64,000 nt of DNA from Methylobacterium durans. Its GTDB lineage: Bacteria; Pseudomonadota; Alphaproteobacteria; Rhizobiales; Beijerinckiaceae. The notes under the pieces were generated by a model. That model saw only the letters and a program-made list of their open reading frames with translations, had not been told where the DNA came from and did not search any database. The translations under genes were made by a program, and so were the position numbers. Numbering within the stretch: position 1 is the stretch's first letter; each line of letters begins with the position of its first letter. Of this stretch, positions 27,405 to 36,866 are shown in pieces. Where the stretch lies: contig NZ_CP029550.1 in assembly GCF_003173715.1 (NCBI RefSeq), positions 6,278,001-6,342,000 of the forward strand, given 5' to 3'.

Positions 27405-28265
27405 TCAGATGCCCTCGGCCATGTGGATGAACTGGTCCATGCTGACGAGCTGATCCATCGCGCGGGCGGGCTCGGCGCAGCCCGCCGTGCCGACGACGCG
27501 GGCCGGCACGCCGACGACGGTGGTGTTCGGTGGCACCGGCCGCAGCACCACGGAGCCGGCCGCGACCCGCGCGCAGGCCCCGACCTCGATGTTGCCGAGG
27601 ATCTTGGCGCCCGCCCCGATCATCACGCCGCGGCGGATCTTCGGGTGGCGGTCGCTGCCCTGCTTGCCCGTGCCCCCGAGGGTGACGGCGTGCAGGATCG
27701 AGACGTCGTCCTCGACCACCGCGGTCGAGCCGACGACGAGGCCGGTGGCGTGGTCGAGGAAGATCCCGCGCCCGATCCGGGCGGCGGGATGGATGTCGCA
27801 CTGGAACACCTCGGAGGAGCGGCTCTGCAGGTAGAGGGCGAGGTCGCGGCGCCCATGACCCCAGTACCAATGGGCGAGGCGGTGGGCCTGGATGGCGTGG
27901 AAGCCCTTGAAGTAGAGCACCGGCTCGATCGCCCGCGAGGTGGCGGGGTCGCGGTCCATGACCGCGACGATGTCGGCCCGGAAGGCGTCGCCGATGCGGG
28001 GATCGTCGTTCAGGGCCTCGTGGAAGCCGTGGGCCACGAGCTCGGCGGGCAGCGAAGCGTGGCCGAGCCGGGCCGCGACCCGGTGGGAGACCGCGCCCTC
28101 GAGCGTCGCGTGGTTCAGGATCGTCGCCACGATGAAGGAGGCGAGCTGCGGCTCCTCGCGGAGCACCGTCTCGGCCTCGCCGCGCAGGCGCGACCAGACC
28201 GGATCGCACACGCCGGCGATCGCGTCCTGGCCGGCGGCGGGGCTGATCGACGGGCTGGCGGTCAT
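27405..28265 (-). CDS. cysE: Serine O-acetyltransferase
   Basis: Makes O-acetylserine for cysteine synthesis. The 286-residue protein has the N-terminal helical domain (DPVWSRLRGEAETVL) and a left-handed beta-helix of hexapeptide repeats with HPAARIGRGIFLDHATGLVV, SILHAVTLGGTGK and HPKIRRGVMIGAGAKILGN. ATG 28265 follows GAGGAGA. Its transcript carries a 9-bp hairpin at 28304-28324 in the leader. Confidence 0.95.
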   Translation of the reverse strand: MTASPSISPAAGQDAIAGVCDPVWSRLRGEAETVLREEPQLASFIVATILNHATLEGAVSHRVAARLGHASLPAELVAHGFHEALNDDPRIGDAFRADIVAVMDRDPATSRAIEPVLYFKGFHAIQAHRLAHWYWGHGRRDLALYLQSRSSEVFQCDIHPAARIGRGIFLDHATGLVVGSTAVVEDDVSILHAVTLGGTGKQGSDRHPKIRRGVMIGAGAKILGNIEVGACARVAAGSVVLRPVPPNTTVVGVPARVVGTAGCAEPARAMDQLVSMDQFIHMAEGI

Positions 28266-28303
28266 GGGCTTCTCCTCGGGACCGTGCGGCCGGCGGAGCC
28301 TCG

Positions 28304-28324
28304 CCCCCCGAGAGGCTCGGGGGG
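28304..28324 (-). promoter_or_regulatory. Strong hairpin in the cysE leader
   Basis: Perfect 9-bp stem CCCCCCGAG-CCT-CTCGGGGGG, about 40 bases before the cysE start and clear of the ribosome-binding site. It resembles no riboswitch I know. It may affect mRNA stability or reflect a chance GC-rich palindrome. Confidence 0.35.
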
Positions 28325-28561
28325 AATGGCGACCGGCCGGGAACGATTCTAGCGCGGATTCGCTGCGGGCGGAAAAACGGGCCTGCGCAGGGCCGGGCGG
28401 ACGCGACGTCCGTCCTCGCTGCGGCGCACCCAAGTCCCTAGCGTGGGGTGCCGGGCCCGGTCGATCAAGGTCCGCAGGCCCCGGCGCGGCTTCAAAGACG
28501 CGGGCCTGTAGCGGTGCGACGCCCCCCGGGATGTCGCGTCGCGCGTCGAGGCGGAGGCCGT

Positions 28562-28746
28562 CCCACCTCTCCCGTCCGGGAGAGGTCGAGTGCGCGTGAG
28601 CGCACCGAGTCAGGGATCGGGTCTCTTCCGGATATGGCGCATCCCTCACCCTGTCCCTCTCCCGGACGGGAGAGGGGACCTGCGCCCCATGCGTCAGCGT
28701 CGGGGCTGAGGGGGACGGCGCCCCCACCTCTCCCCGTTCGGGAGAC
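28562..28746. repeat. Nested inverted-repeat element plus an extra half-unit (copy 5)
   Basis: 28562-28678 is complete: CCACCTCTCCCG-TC-CGGGAGAGG, TGCGCGTGAGCGCA, spacer, CCCTCACCC, then CCCTCTCCCGG-AC-GGGAGAGGG. A further arm CCCACCTCTCCCCGTTCGGG lies at 28723-28742. The gap 28266-28757 between cysE and the HTH/kinase-like gene otherwise holds only the cysE leader. Confidence 0.8.
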
Positions 28747-28757
28747 AGCCCGCGCCC

Positions 28758-29660
28758 TCACGCGCTGCGGCGGCGATCCTGCGTGCCGAAGCGGGCCTCG
28801 ATCGCGGCGGTGAGGCGATCCACCATCACCTCGATCGGCACGTCCGAGGTGTCGACCACCGTCGAGGCGCGGGCGTAGAGCGGCTCGCGGCTCGCGAGCA
28901 CCGCGCGCAGCTCCTGCATCGCGGTGGCGTGGTCGCCCGTCGGCGGCAGGTTGTCCTGGTCGCGCACCCGCTGCATGTGCTCCTCGGGCCGCGCCCGCAG
29001 CCACACCGTGAAGAAGGCCTGCAGCAGGAGGTCGTAGGTCAGGGGCTCGGCCACGATGCCGCCGCCGGTCGCCAGGATCAGCGGACCCGGATGCTCGGTG
29101 AGGCGACGGAGCGCCGCCTGCTCCAGGCGCCGGTAGCCCTCCTGGCCGTAGATCGCGAAGATCTCCTTCACCGAGAGGGCGTTCTCGCGCTCGATCTCGG
29201 CGTTGAGCTCCACGAAGGTCCAGCCGAGCCGCTCGGCGGTGAGCCGCCCCAGCGTCGACTTGCCGGCCCCGCGCAGGCCGATCACGGCGACGCGCGGCTT
29301 CGGCACGGTGCCGTCGGCGAGGGCGCCCCCCGCCAGCAGCGCCTTCGCGGCGGCGATCTGCTCAGGGTTCGCCTGCGCCACGAGGTCGCGCATCACCTGC
29401 CAATCGGGCGTGAGGTCCTGTCCGGCGATCAGGTCGTCGAGGCGCACGCCCATGGCGTTCGCCACCCGGCGCAGCAGGATGATCGAGACGTTGCCCTGAC
29501 CGCCCTCGAGCTGGGCGATGTAGCGCTCCGACAGGCCCGAAGTCTGCGAGAGCAGCTTGCGCGACAGCCCGCGGACCGTGCGCGCATGCCGCACCCGCCG
29601 ACCGAGTTCGGTCAGGAAGAGGGTTTCTTGTTCCGCCGCGCCGGCCATCAGGTCGCCCAT
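28758..29660 (-). CDS. XRE-type HTH regulator fused to shikimate-kinase-like domain (BzdR/BoxR-like)
   Basis: A 300-residue transcription factor. Residues about 10-75 are an XRE helix-turn-helix (LGRRVRHARTVRGLSRKLLS, SGLSERYIAQLEGGQGNVSI). After a linker comes a shikimate kinase-like fold with an intact Walker A, GLRGAGKSTLG, and ATGGGIV. In BzdR and BoxR this layout senses benzoyl-CoA. No benzoyl-CoA pathway gene lies nearby, so the ligand is unknown. Start ATG 29660 (MGDLMAG) is preferred over 29765. Confidence 0.87.
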   Translation of the reverse strand: MGDLMAGAAEQETLFLTELGRRVRHARTVRGLSRKLLSQTSGLSERYIAQLEGGQGNVSIILLRRVANAMGVRLDDLIAGQDLTPDWQVMRDLVAQANPEQIAAAKALLAGGALADGTVPKPRVAVIGLRGAGKSTLGRLTAERLGWTFVELNAEIERENALSVKEIFAIYGQEGYRRLEQAALRRLTEHPGPLILATGGGIVAEPLTYDLLLQAFFTVWLRARPEEHMQRVRDQDNLPPTGDHATAMQELRAVLASREPLYARASTVVDTSDVPIEVMVDRLTAAIEARFGTQDRRRSA

Positions 29661-29855
29661 GTTCCCATTCTCGCAAGCAAGGCCGATGCCTCGCGAGCGC
29701 ATTCTCATGAAAGCTCCTGCACGTCGTCTCCACGAACGCGCAGGAGCGGCAGAATCGTGCAGCATCTTGTGGACGAATGTCCGCGGAATGCCGGTCTTCG
29801 GAAGGAAAATTCCGTTCGCTCGGAGCGAGCCATGCCAACGATGACATGCCGGTGC

Positions 29856-30956
29856 TCACGCAGCCATGCGTCTTGCGCACGATACCTGCGATCCACCGGA
29901 TGTGTTGACGGCCCCGGCCCTGATCAAGCGGTGCCGCGGATTTCCTCGACCCGCGCCGCTACTGAGCGGGGGCAGCGCCGTCGCCTCGAGGATCGGAGCG
30001 GCGGCGGCCTTGTGGGCCGGGGGACGCGCGACGGCGGCGAGCGTGGCAGCGGCGGGACGGCGCGGCGGCAGCGGCACCTCGACCGATTCGCGGGCGGCCT
30101 GCGCCGCGGCGGCAGGCCGCTCGGTGGGAGCCGAGGGCTGGGGTGCGCCCTGCGGGCTGACCGAGAGGGCGGCGAGGTCGGGTGCGGCGAGGCTCGCTAC
30201 CGCGAGACCGCCGAGGGAAGCGGGCCGGCGCGGCGGTAACGGCACCTCCACGGAGGCTGACGCCTGAGCCGATGCCTGGAGGGCGGCCTGCGGCGGGGCG
30301 GCCCCCGCGGCGGCGAGGCCGGCGGCGGGATCGAGGCTCGCCACCTGCACGGCGTCGAGGCCGCCGAGGGTACCGGGCCGGCGCGGCGGCAGCGGCACCT
30401 CGATCGGCGCGCTCGCGGACGGGCCTTGCGCGGCGTAGGCGAGGGCCGGGCCGGCGGCGCTGTCCGAGGGGCGCAGGCTGAACAGGTTGGCGAAGGCGCC
30501 GGCCGAGGCGGCGGGGGCGGGCAGCGTCGGCGTCTCGTCGGCCACCTCGGTGGTGATGCCCTGGCGCTTGGCCGCGTAATAATAGCCCCGGTTGTAGTAG
30601 TGATAGGCCCTGGCGAGGTCGCCCTTGGCGGTGCGGTAGGCGCCCGCGAGGTAGGCGATCCCGTAGCGCAGGTTCACCTTCGGGTCGTAGAGGCCGCTCG
30701 CGTCGCCCTTGTAGCCGAGGCCGCGGGCGGTGGCGTGCTTGATCTGCATCAGCCCGAGCGCGCTGCCGCCCTTCGCGTTCGGATTGTAGTTGCTCTCGCG
30801 CTTGACGACCTGATGCACGAAGCTCGCGGGCACGCCGTTCGCGCGGGCCTGCTCCTCGATCAACGCGTCGATGTTGTCCCGCGCGACCTGCTGGGCGAGG
30901 GCGGGCGCCGGCGCAGCCGCCACGAGGGCGGCGAGGAGCAGGAGACGCTGGTTCAT
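29856..30956 (-). CDS. Lytic transglycosylase with VPLPPRRP repeats
   Basis: A 366-residue exported murein hydrolase. Signal peptide NQRLLLLAALVAAAPAPALA, then an SLT domain at about 25-165 with catalytic Glu in VVKRESNYNP, GSALGLMQIKHATARGLG and YNRGYYYAAKRQG. The C-terminal 200 residues are low-complexity Ala/Pro-rich and hold three copies of (I/V)EVPLPPRRP spaced about 50-60 residues apart. The same motif ends the transglycosylase at 7160. The repeats may bind peptidoglycan-associated partners. Confidence 0.88.
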   Translation of the reverse strand: MNQRLLLLAALVAAAPAPALAQQVARDNIDALIEEQARANGVPASFVHQVVKRESNYNPNAKGGSALGLMQIKHATARGLGYKGDASGLYDPKVNLRYGIAYLAGAYRTAKGDLARAYHYYNRGYYYAAKRQGITTEVADETPTLPAPAASAGAFANLFSLRPSDSAAGPALAYAAQGPSASAPIEVPLPPRRPGTLGGLDAVQVASLDPAAGLAAAGAAPPQAALQASAQASASVEVPLPPRRPASLGGLAVASLAAPDLAALSVSPQGAPQPSAPTERPAAAAQAARESVEVPLPPRRPAAATLAAVARPPAHKAAAAPILEATALPPLSSGAGRGNPRHRLIRAGAVNTSGGSQVSCARRMAA

Positions 30957-31113
30957 GCGCGAGACCCGGTTCGCTTGTTCTTCACGGCCTAGGTCGAGGC
31001 GAATTGAGGCCGGAAAGCGGCTTCCCCGCGTTTGCCTGTGGGCGGCGTGGCCGTTGGCGCGAGCCTGTGCTCCGTGCGCCACAGCACATTCGGGGGGCCG
31101 CGTGGGGGATCGC

Positions 31114-31928
31114 TCAGGCCAGGATGACGCGCGCGACGGCGAGGGCGAAGCCGTCGGCGTCGTTGGCCGCCGTCACGGCGTCGGCCCGCGCCTTCAGGCC
31201 GTCCTCGGCGTTGCCCATCGCGATCGAGAGGCCGCCGCGGGCGAACATCGCCGCGTCGTTGCCGGCATCGCCCAGCGTCGCGATCCGGGCGGCCGGGATG
31301 CCGAGATGGTCGGCCATCCAGTCGACGAAGCGGCCCTTGTCGAGGCCGGGCGGCGTCACGTCGAGATAGTAGGCTTGCGAGCGGTGGACGTTCGCCCGGG
31401 AGCCGAGCGCGGCCGCGACCTCCCCTCGCAGGCGGCGAGATGCGCGGCGTCCGGGCTCACGCCGACGATCTTAGAGGCGCAGGCGAGTAGCGGCCCGAGG
31501 TCATCGGCAACCCGCGGCTCCGCCTGGATCGTGCGGCGCTCGAGGTCGGTGTAGGGGGCGTCCGGGTCGCGCAGGAACCAGGCGCCGCGGGCGAACACCC
31601 AGAGGACGAGGCCCGCGGCGTCGAGCCGGGCCGCCGCTTCCCGGGCTGCCTCCTCCGGGATCAGGGTCTCGTGGAGGGTCGAGAGATCCGGGCGGACGAT
31701 GCTCGCGCCGTTGAAGGCCCCCATCGGCAGGCGCAGGGCCAGCGCCTCGACGAGGGGGCGGAGCCCGACGGGCGGGCGGCTCGAGGCGATGGTGAAGCCG
31801 ATCCCGGCCTCGCCGAGGCGCCGCACCGCCGCGATGGCGGCCGGGGTCAGGCGCTTGTCGGAGGTGACGAGGGTGCCGTCGACGTCCGAGATCACGAGCG
31901 CGATGTCGTTCCGGCCCCGCTCGGTCAT
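31114..31928 (-). pseudogene. HAD-superfamily (Cof-type, IIB) phosphatase, frameshifted
   Basis: Sugar-phosphate phosphatase of the Cof/HAD-IIB type, about 271 residues when repaired. Motif 1 is ISDVDGTLVTSDKRL, motif 2 TIASSRP, motif 4 IATLGDAGNDAAMF and the tail GLSIAMGNAEDGLKARADAV. The frame breaks in the four-G run at 31422-31425 (C on the plus strand): restoring one base gives CEGEVAAALGSRANVHRS, then SQAYYLDVTPPGLDKG. The start overlaps gntK by four bases (ATGA), so the pair is coupled. Probably an assembly error. Confidence 0.9.
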
Positions 31929-32518
31929 GCTCCCCTCCCCCCGTCCGTTGCCGCGGCGCCGAGCCCGAGCCGGGCGACGACCGCCTCGGCGATGGCGTCC
32001 GGCGGATCCGCGATCCCGACGACGATCGCGTCCTCCTCCGGCTCCGGCGGCTCAAGGGCCGCGAACTGGCTGTCGAGGAGCTGCGCCGGCATGAAATGGC
32101 CGTGCCGCCCCGCGATGCGCTCCGCGATCAGGGCGCGGCTGCCGTCGAGATGCACGAGGCGGACCTCGCTCCGGCCGGCGACGAGCGTGTCGCGATAGGC
32201 CCGTCGGAGGGCCGAGCAGGCGACGACGCCCGCCTCCCCCGCCGCGAGGCGCGCCCCGATCCAGGCCGCGACCGCCCTGAGCCAGGGCGCCCGGTCGGCG
32301 TCGTCGAGGGGATGGCCGGCGCGCATCTTGGCGACGTGGTCGGGCGTGTGGAGGCTGTCCCCGTCGACGAAGGCCCAGCCGAGCCGCGCGGCGAGGCAGG
32401 CCGCGACCGTGCTCTTGCCGGAGCCCGAGACCCCCATCACCACGAGGATGCGCGGACGCGCGTTCTCGGGAGCTCGGGGAGCCGGGGATGGGGCCGAGGT
32501 TGCTGGCAACGCGCGCAT
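31925..32518 (-). CDS. gntK: Gluconokinase, GntK/IdnK family
   Basis: Phosphorylates D-gluconate to 6-phosphogluconate. The protein has Walker A GVSGSGKST, then FVDGDSLHTPDHVAKMRAG, CSALRRAYRD and GRHGHFMPAQLLDSQFAALE, all family hallmarks. ATG 32518 is taken over 32560; about 20 residues before the P-loop remain poorly conserved. It is coupled to the HAD phosphatase behind it. No gluconate transporter is nearby. Confidence 0.92.
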   Translation of the reverse strand: MRALPATSAPSPAPRAPENARPRILVVMGVSGSGKSTVAACLAARLGWAFVDGDSLHTPDHVAKMRAGHPLDDADRAPWLRAVAAWIGARLAAGEAGVVACSALRRAYRDTLVAGRSEVRLVHLDGSRALIAERIAGRHGHFMPAQLLDSQFAALEPPEPEEDAIVVGIADPPDAIAEAVVARLGLGAAATDGGRGA

Positions 32519-32587
32519 CCGGGTTCGAGGATGCTCCAGTCTTAGGGCGCCGGCCGCCACCGGTCTCGCCTCCGGGGCGGCGGGGCG

Positions 32588-33874
32588 TCAGCCTGCCGCG
32601 GCGAGCGGGGCCGGCTCGGGGCCGATGATCGGGGCGAGCACCCGCTCGCGCAGGCGCTGCGGCCCCAGGATCATTGCGAAATAATCGTAGGCGCCGCGCC
32701 GGTCGTTCGCGAGCAGGAACTGGAAGTGCATCCGGAAGGGCCTCAGCCGGACGCGGGCGTAGGTCTCGGGGCAGAGGATCTCCCGGAAGCGCGCCGAGCG
32801 GATCAGCGGGTTCGCGACGGGCCGGCCGCAGAGGCCGAGGGCGAGATGGCGCACCGGGTTGAAGCCCGGGAAGTTCATCCAGTCCTGCGGCGCCTGGAAA
32901 TCGCACCAGACCAGGTGCGGCTGCGTGACGAGGCTCGCCACGTCCGCCCGCAGGCGGCGGGCCCGCGGCTGCATCGCCACGAGGGGCAGGCCCGAGCCGA
33001 GGGTGACGAGGGACAGGCCCGGCCCCTCCGCGCCGAGGCGCGGCTCGCGGGCGAGCGCGCGGGCCGCCACCTCGACGGCGGTCAGGGCGCCGGAGGAATG
33101 GCCGACGATCATGACCTCGTCGATCCGCTCGCCGGCCGCCCTGCGGGACGCGAGCCGCTCCAGGACCGCGTCGGCGAAGGCGTCGAGGCGCGCCTCGTAA
33201 TCCGGTCGCCAGCCCTGGCCGTGCTGCCAGTTGAAGACCCAATCGTTGAGGAGCTGCCAGAAGAAGATCCGGTTCAGGAACGCCTCGATGCCCTTGATCC
33301 AGGCGACGCCCGCCACGACGCCGAGGGGCAGCGAGAGGTAGATCGGCAGGCCGATGCTGTGGCCGAACCAATCCCCCAGATGGGCGTGCACCATCGTGCC
33401 GAGGAAGACCGACAGCAGGGTCAGGAGCACCACCATCGCGAAGGGGTAGAGGATGACGTTCCCATACTTCCAGTTGAGGCGATAGAAGCGGACCAGGGTG
33501 CCGGCCGCGAGGCCGTGGAGCGTGCCCGCGACGAGGAGCAGGACGCTGACGGGGCGGGAGCGGCGAAAATCCCGTGCCACGATATCGTCCCAGAGCAGCA
33601 CGTCGTAGGCGGTCTCGGCGCCGGGCGCGCCCGCGGGCGCGCCGACCGTCCAGCTCTGGACGAGGGCGTCCGGGCTGAGCTGCGCCTCTGAGACGGGGCG
33701 CCGCGCCTCGCCGAAGCGCCGCGCATGGCGGTTGAGCTCGCGCACGAACAGGTGCCGGTAGCGGGTGCGCGCCTCCGGGTCGTAGCCCGGGACGTAGAAG
33801 ACGTGCCGGCGCGCCACCGGGTCCGGGCAAGGTCCTTGAAGGTGGGGCGGCGTGAAGCTCAAGGACTGGTGCAT
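32588..33874 (-). CDS. Membrane-anchored alpha/beta hydrolase
   Basis: A 428-residue protein. The start shows FYVPGYDPEARTRYRHLFVRE. Two to three membrane segments lie at about 120-200 (VSVLLLVAGTLHGLAAGTLV; ILYPFAMVVLLTLLSVFLG; LPLGVVAGVAWI). The nucleophile elbow GHSSG is at about 266-270 in VMIVGHSSGALTAVEVA. No substrate is recognised; similar proteins are annotated only as hypothetical or lipase-like. Confidence 0.72.
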   Translation of the reverse strand: MHQSLSFTPPHLQGPCPDPVARRHVFYVPGYDPEARTRYRHLFVRELNRHARRFGEARRPVSEAQLSPDALVQSWTVGAPAGAPGAETAYDVLLWDDIVARDFRRSRPVSVLLLVAGTLHGLAAGTLVRFYRLNWKYGNVILYPFAMVVLLTLLSVFLGTMVHAHLGDWFGHSIGLPIYLSLPLGVVAGVAWIKGIEAFLNRIFFWQLLNDWVFNWQHGQGWRPDYEARLDAFADAVLERLASRRAAGERIDEVMIVGHSSGALTAVEVAARALAREPRLGAEGPGLSLVTLGSGLPLVAMQPRARRLRADVASLVTQPHLVWCDFQAPQDWMNFPGFNPVRHLALGLCGRPVANPLIRSARFREILCPETYARVRLRPFRMHFQFLLANDRRGAYDYFAMILGPQRLRERVLAPIIGPEPAPLAAAG

Positions 33875-34351
33875 CAGTCGAAATACCTGCAGCGGGATTA
33901 TTGTCTTGCCTGAGCCGCACGGCCCCCGAATTCTGTCTAAATCATTCGATTTGTGATTGCATCATCGTCCGGGCCGCGGCGGCGGATCGCGCCGGCCTGC
34001 TGCATGGCGGCAACGCCGCCCGGCCCACCCCCTCCCCGGCCGCTTGCGCGAAGCTTGTGGGGAGCGGGGATACGGCCCGGCCGGCGGCCCGGTCGTCCCC
34101 GGACTGTGACCCACCCGCCACGGACAGGGAGACGGGTTTCGGCTAGGGCTCGGGTGAACCGGCGCGTGTCCGCCGGTCCGATCCGGGTGCCGGCGAGCCG
34201 GGGCACGGGCCGGACTGGCGGGGCGGGCGGGTTTCGGGAGATTGCTCGCGCGGTCTTCCGACAAGAACTTGCGTCAGAACAAGGAGCTGAGCGGATCTCG
34301 CGTCGGCCTGCCGACACCGAATTCGCTCAGGGAAACGACAGGCGATCCTGG
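33875..34351. other. Divergent intergenic region
   Basis: 477 bases between the membrane hydrolase and the Wza-like gene, which point away from each other. A relatively AT-rich patch at 33930-33970 (TAAATCATTCGATTTGTGAT) may hold promoters. The open plus-strand frame is not convincing coding sequence. No RNA gene, repeat or terminator seen. Confidence 0.4.
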
Positions 34352-35518
34352 ATGCGCGTCCTCCCCCTTCTCCTGTGCACCGCGCTCTCGGTGTCGGGCT
34401 GCTCGGTCCTGCCTGCGGCGGGTCCGACCGCTGGCGCGATCGTGTCGGGAGCGGAGACGACGACGCCGGAGGGGACGTTCGCCCGCTACGAGCTTCTGGA
34501 GATCTCGCCGGCCGTGGTCGAGGCCCTGCGCACCCGGCCGCTCGACAGCCTGCTCGCCTCGTTCGGCGACAACCGCCCGGCGCTGGAGAGCGTGATCGGG
34601 ATTGGCGACTTCGTCGCGGTCTCGATCTGGGAGGCGGGCTCGGGCGGCCTGTTCTCCGGCCCCCTCGTCGCCGACCGCTTCTCGGCCGGCTCGAAATCCG
34701 CCCTGATCCCCGAGCAGGTCGTCGCCCGCGACGGCGCCATCTCGGTGCCCTATGCCGGCCGCATCCAGGTCGCCGGGCGACGGCCCCAGGACGTGCAGGC
34801 CCTGATCGAGACCGAACTGGCCGGCAAAGCCATCCAGCCCCAGGTGCTGGTCTCGGTCACCAAGCCGATCTCGCAGGCCGTCACCGTCACCGGCGAGGTC
34901 GCCGGCGGCGCCCGCCTGCCGCTCTCGGCCAAGGGCGACCGGCTGCTCGACATCGTGGCGTCGGCCGGCGGCGTGCGCGCGCCGGTCTCCGAGACCTTCG
35001 TGCGGCTCTCGCGGGGGCGCACCACCGCCACCGTGCCGCTGACCACCGTGGTCTCGAACCCGCGCGAGAACATCTACCTGCGCCCCGGCGACGTGCTGAC
35101 GCTCGTGCGCGATCCCCAGACCTTCCTGGCGGTGGGCGCGCTGGGCAACTCCACCGAGATCCCGTTCCAGGCCGAGGGCATCACGCTCGCCCAGGCGCTG
35201 GCCAAGGCGCGCGGCCTGTCCGACTTCCAGGCCGATCCGGCCGGCACCTTCATCTTCCGCTTCGAGCCGGCCAGCGTGGTGCGCCGCCTCAACCCGGGCT
35301 CGGCGCTCTTGGGCACGCCGCTGGTGCCGGTGGTCTACCGGGTCAACATGCGCGACCCCAACAGCCTGTTCCTGACCCAGGCCTTCCGGATGCGCAACCG
35401 CGACCTGATCTACGTCTCCAACGCCCCCTTCACCGAGGTGCAGAAGGTCCTCTCCGCCTTCGCCGCAGCCTCCGGACCCATCAGCGCCGCCGCCGCAACA
35501 TACGCCTACACCCGCTGA
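34352..35518 (+). CDS. Wza-like polysaccharide export outer-membrane lipoprotein
   Basis: A 388-residue outer-membrane auxiliary (OPX) protein. The lipobox VSGC in LLLCTALSVSGCSVLP predicts lipidation. It contains the poly-export domain (VIGIGDFVAVSIWEAGSGG, VPYAGRIQVAGRRPQDVQAL) followed by SLBB regions (VTVTGEVAGGARLPLS; YLRPGDVLTLVRDPQTFLAV). It should form a pore for exopolysaccharide. No polymerase, flippase or tyrosine kinase neighbour is present, so it is an orphan in this window. Confidence 0.9.
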   Translation: MRVLPLLLCTALSVSGCSVLPAAGPTAGAIVSGAETTTPEGTFARYELLEISPAVVEALRTRPLDSLLASFGDNRPALESVIGIGDFVAVSIWEAGSGGLFSGPLVADRFSAGSKSALIPEQVVARDGAISVPYAGRIQVAGRRPQDVQALIETELAGKAIQPQVLVSVTKPISQAVTVTGEVAGGARLPLSAKGDRLLDIVASAGGVRAPVSETFVRLSRGRTTATVPLTTVVSNPRENIYLRPGDVLTLVRDPQTFLAVGALGNSTEIPFQAEGITLAQALAKARGLSDFQADPAGTFIFRFEPASVVRRLNPGSALLGTPLVPVVYRVNMRDPNSLFLTQAFRMRNRDLIYVSNAPFTEVQKVLSAFAAASGPISAAAATYAYTR

Positions 35519-35741
35519 AACTAACCGGACGGCGCGGGGCGGCCGGCGGGGCCGGGGGAAAGCGGGGGGCATCGGCCCGTTTCCCCTTGCCAAGCTGGGC
35601 GGCCTTGCCTTTTCCTGGCCTCCGGGGCCTCTCACGGGGCGCCGGCCGCCTCGCCGATGCGGGGAGCGCCGGGCCGACGCGCGGGGACGGGCGAGGCCGC
35701 GGGCTTTGTCTCGGCAGGGGCGGAGCGTCTAGAAGGGGCCG

Positions 35742-36854
35742 ATGAGCATCAGACGCGTTGTCCTCTCGCTCGCCCTGGCGGCCGGATTCTGCGCGCACGG
35801 CGTGCGTCCGGTCTCGGCCGAGGTCGTGGTCGGCGTCGCCCTGCCGCGCTCGGGGGCCTACGTGGCGATCGGCGAGCAGGTCCTGCGCGGCATCGAGGCG
35901 GCCGCCCGCGACGCCAACAACGCCGGCGGCCTCAACGGCGAATCCATCGTCCTCGACGTGCAGGACGACGCCTGCGACTCGAACAAGGCGACCGCGGTCG
36001 CCAACCACTTCGTGCAGTCGAAGGTCGGCCTCGTCGTCGGGCACGTCTGCTCGAACGCCTCGATCGCGGCCTCCGACGTCTACGCGGCCAACGGCATCGT
36101 GATGATCACGGCGGCCTCCGTGGCGGCCCGACTGACCGACCGGGGGCTTCCCACGATCTTCCGGGTCTGCGGGCGCGACGACGACCAGGCCCGGCTCTCC
36201 GCCACCGTGCTCGCCGAGCGCTTCCGCGACCGCAAGATCGCCCTGATCCAGGACCTCACCCCCGCCTCCCGGGCGCTCGCCGCCGCCACCAAGGACAACC
36301 TCAACCGCATCGGCATCAACGAGGCGATGTCGGTGGCCTTCTCGCCGAGCGATGCCGACGACGCGGCGCTGGCCGACCGGCTGAAGGGTGCGGGCATCGA
36401 CGTCGTCTATTACGGGGGCGACGCCGCCGAGATGGGCCGCCTCGTGCGGATCTCGGCCGAGCGGGGCTTTCGCCCGCAATGGTTCGGGACCTCGGCCATC
36501 GCGACCCAGGACTTCGCCAAGGTCGCGGGGCCGGCGAGCAACGGCGTGCTGATGACCTTCTACCTCGACCCGAGCCGCCAGCCCGCCGCGTCCGCCGTGG
36601 TCCAGGCCTTCAAGGCGGACGGCGTCGACCCGACGGGCTCGACGATCTACGGCTACGCCGCCCTCCAGGCGCTCGTGGCGGCGGCCAATTTCGCGCATGT
36701 CAGCGACGCCCGGACCATCGCGGCGACGCTCCACCGCGAGCGCTTCGACCTCGTCCTCGGCCCGGTCGGCTTCGACGCCAAGGGCGACGTCACGGCGCAG
36801 GGCTACGTGCTCTACGTCTGGAAGGACGGCGCCTTCACGCCGGCGAACAAGTAG
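35742..36854 (+). CDS. Branched-chain amino-acid-type ABC substrate-binding protein (LivJ-like)
   Basis: A 370-residue periplasmic protein, type I fold. Signal peptide ends at VSAE. VVVGVALPRSGAYVAIGEQV, DARDANNAGGLNGESI-like segment and VVGHVCSNASIAASDVYA fit the Leu/Ile/Val receptor family. No permease or ATPase gene is adjacent, so either the partner lies elsewhere or it is a sensor. Ligand unknown. Confidence 0.88.
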   Translation: MSIRRVVLSLALAAGFCAHGVRPVSAEVVVGVALPRSGAYVAIGEQVLRGIEAAARDANNAGGLNGESIVLDVQDDACDSNKATAVANHFVQSKVGLVVGHVCSNASIAASDVYAANGIVMITAASVAARLTDRGLPTIFRVCGRDDDQARLSATVLAERFRDRKIALIQDLTPASRALAAATKDNLNRIGINEAMSVAFSPSDADDAALADRLKGAGIDVVYYGGDAAEMGRLVRISAERGFRPQWFGTSAIATQDFAKVAGPASNGVLMTFYLDPSRQPAASAVVQAFKADGVDPTGSTIYGYAALQALVAAANFAHVSDARTIAATLHRERFDLVLGPVGFDAKGDVTAQGYVLYVWKDGAFTPANK

Positions 36855-36866
36855 GCTCTCGGAGGC

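Noticed and set aside
28266..28560. SAM-type riboswitch upstream of cysE
   Set aside because: The region has one GC hairpin but none of the conserved SAM-II or SAM-I core sequences that I know.
33953..34351. N-terminal extension of the Wza-like protein
   Set aside because: The extension is Arg/Pro/Gly-rich noise; the lipobox-bearing signal peptide begins at 34352.
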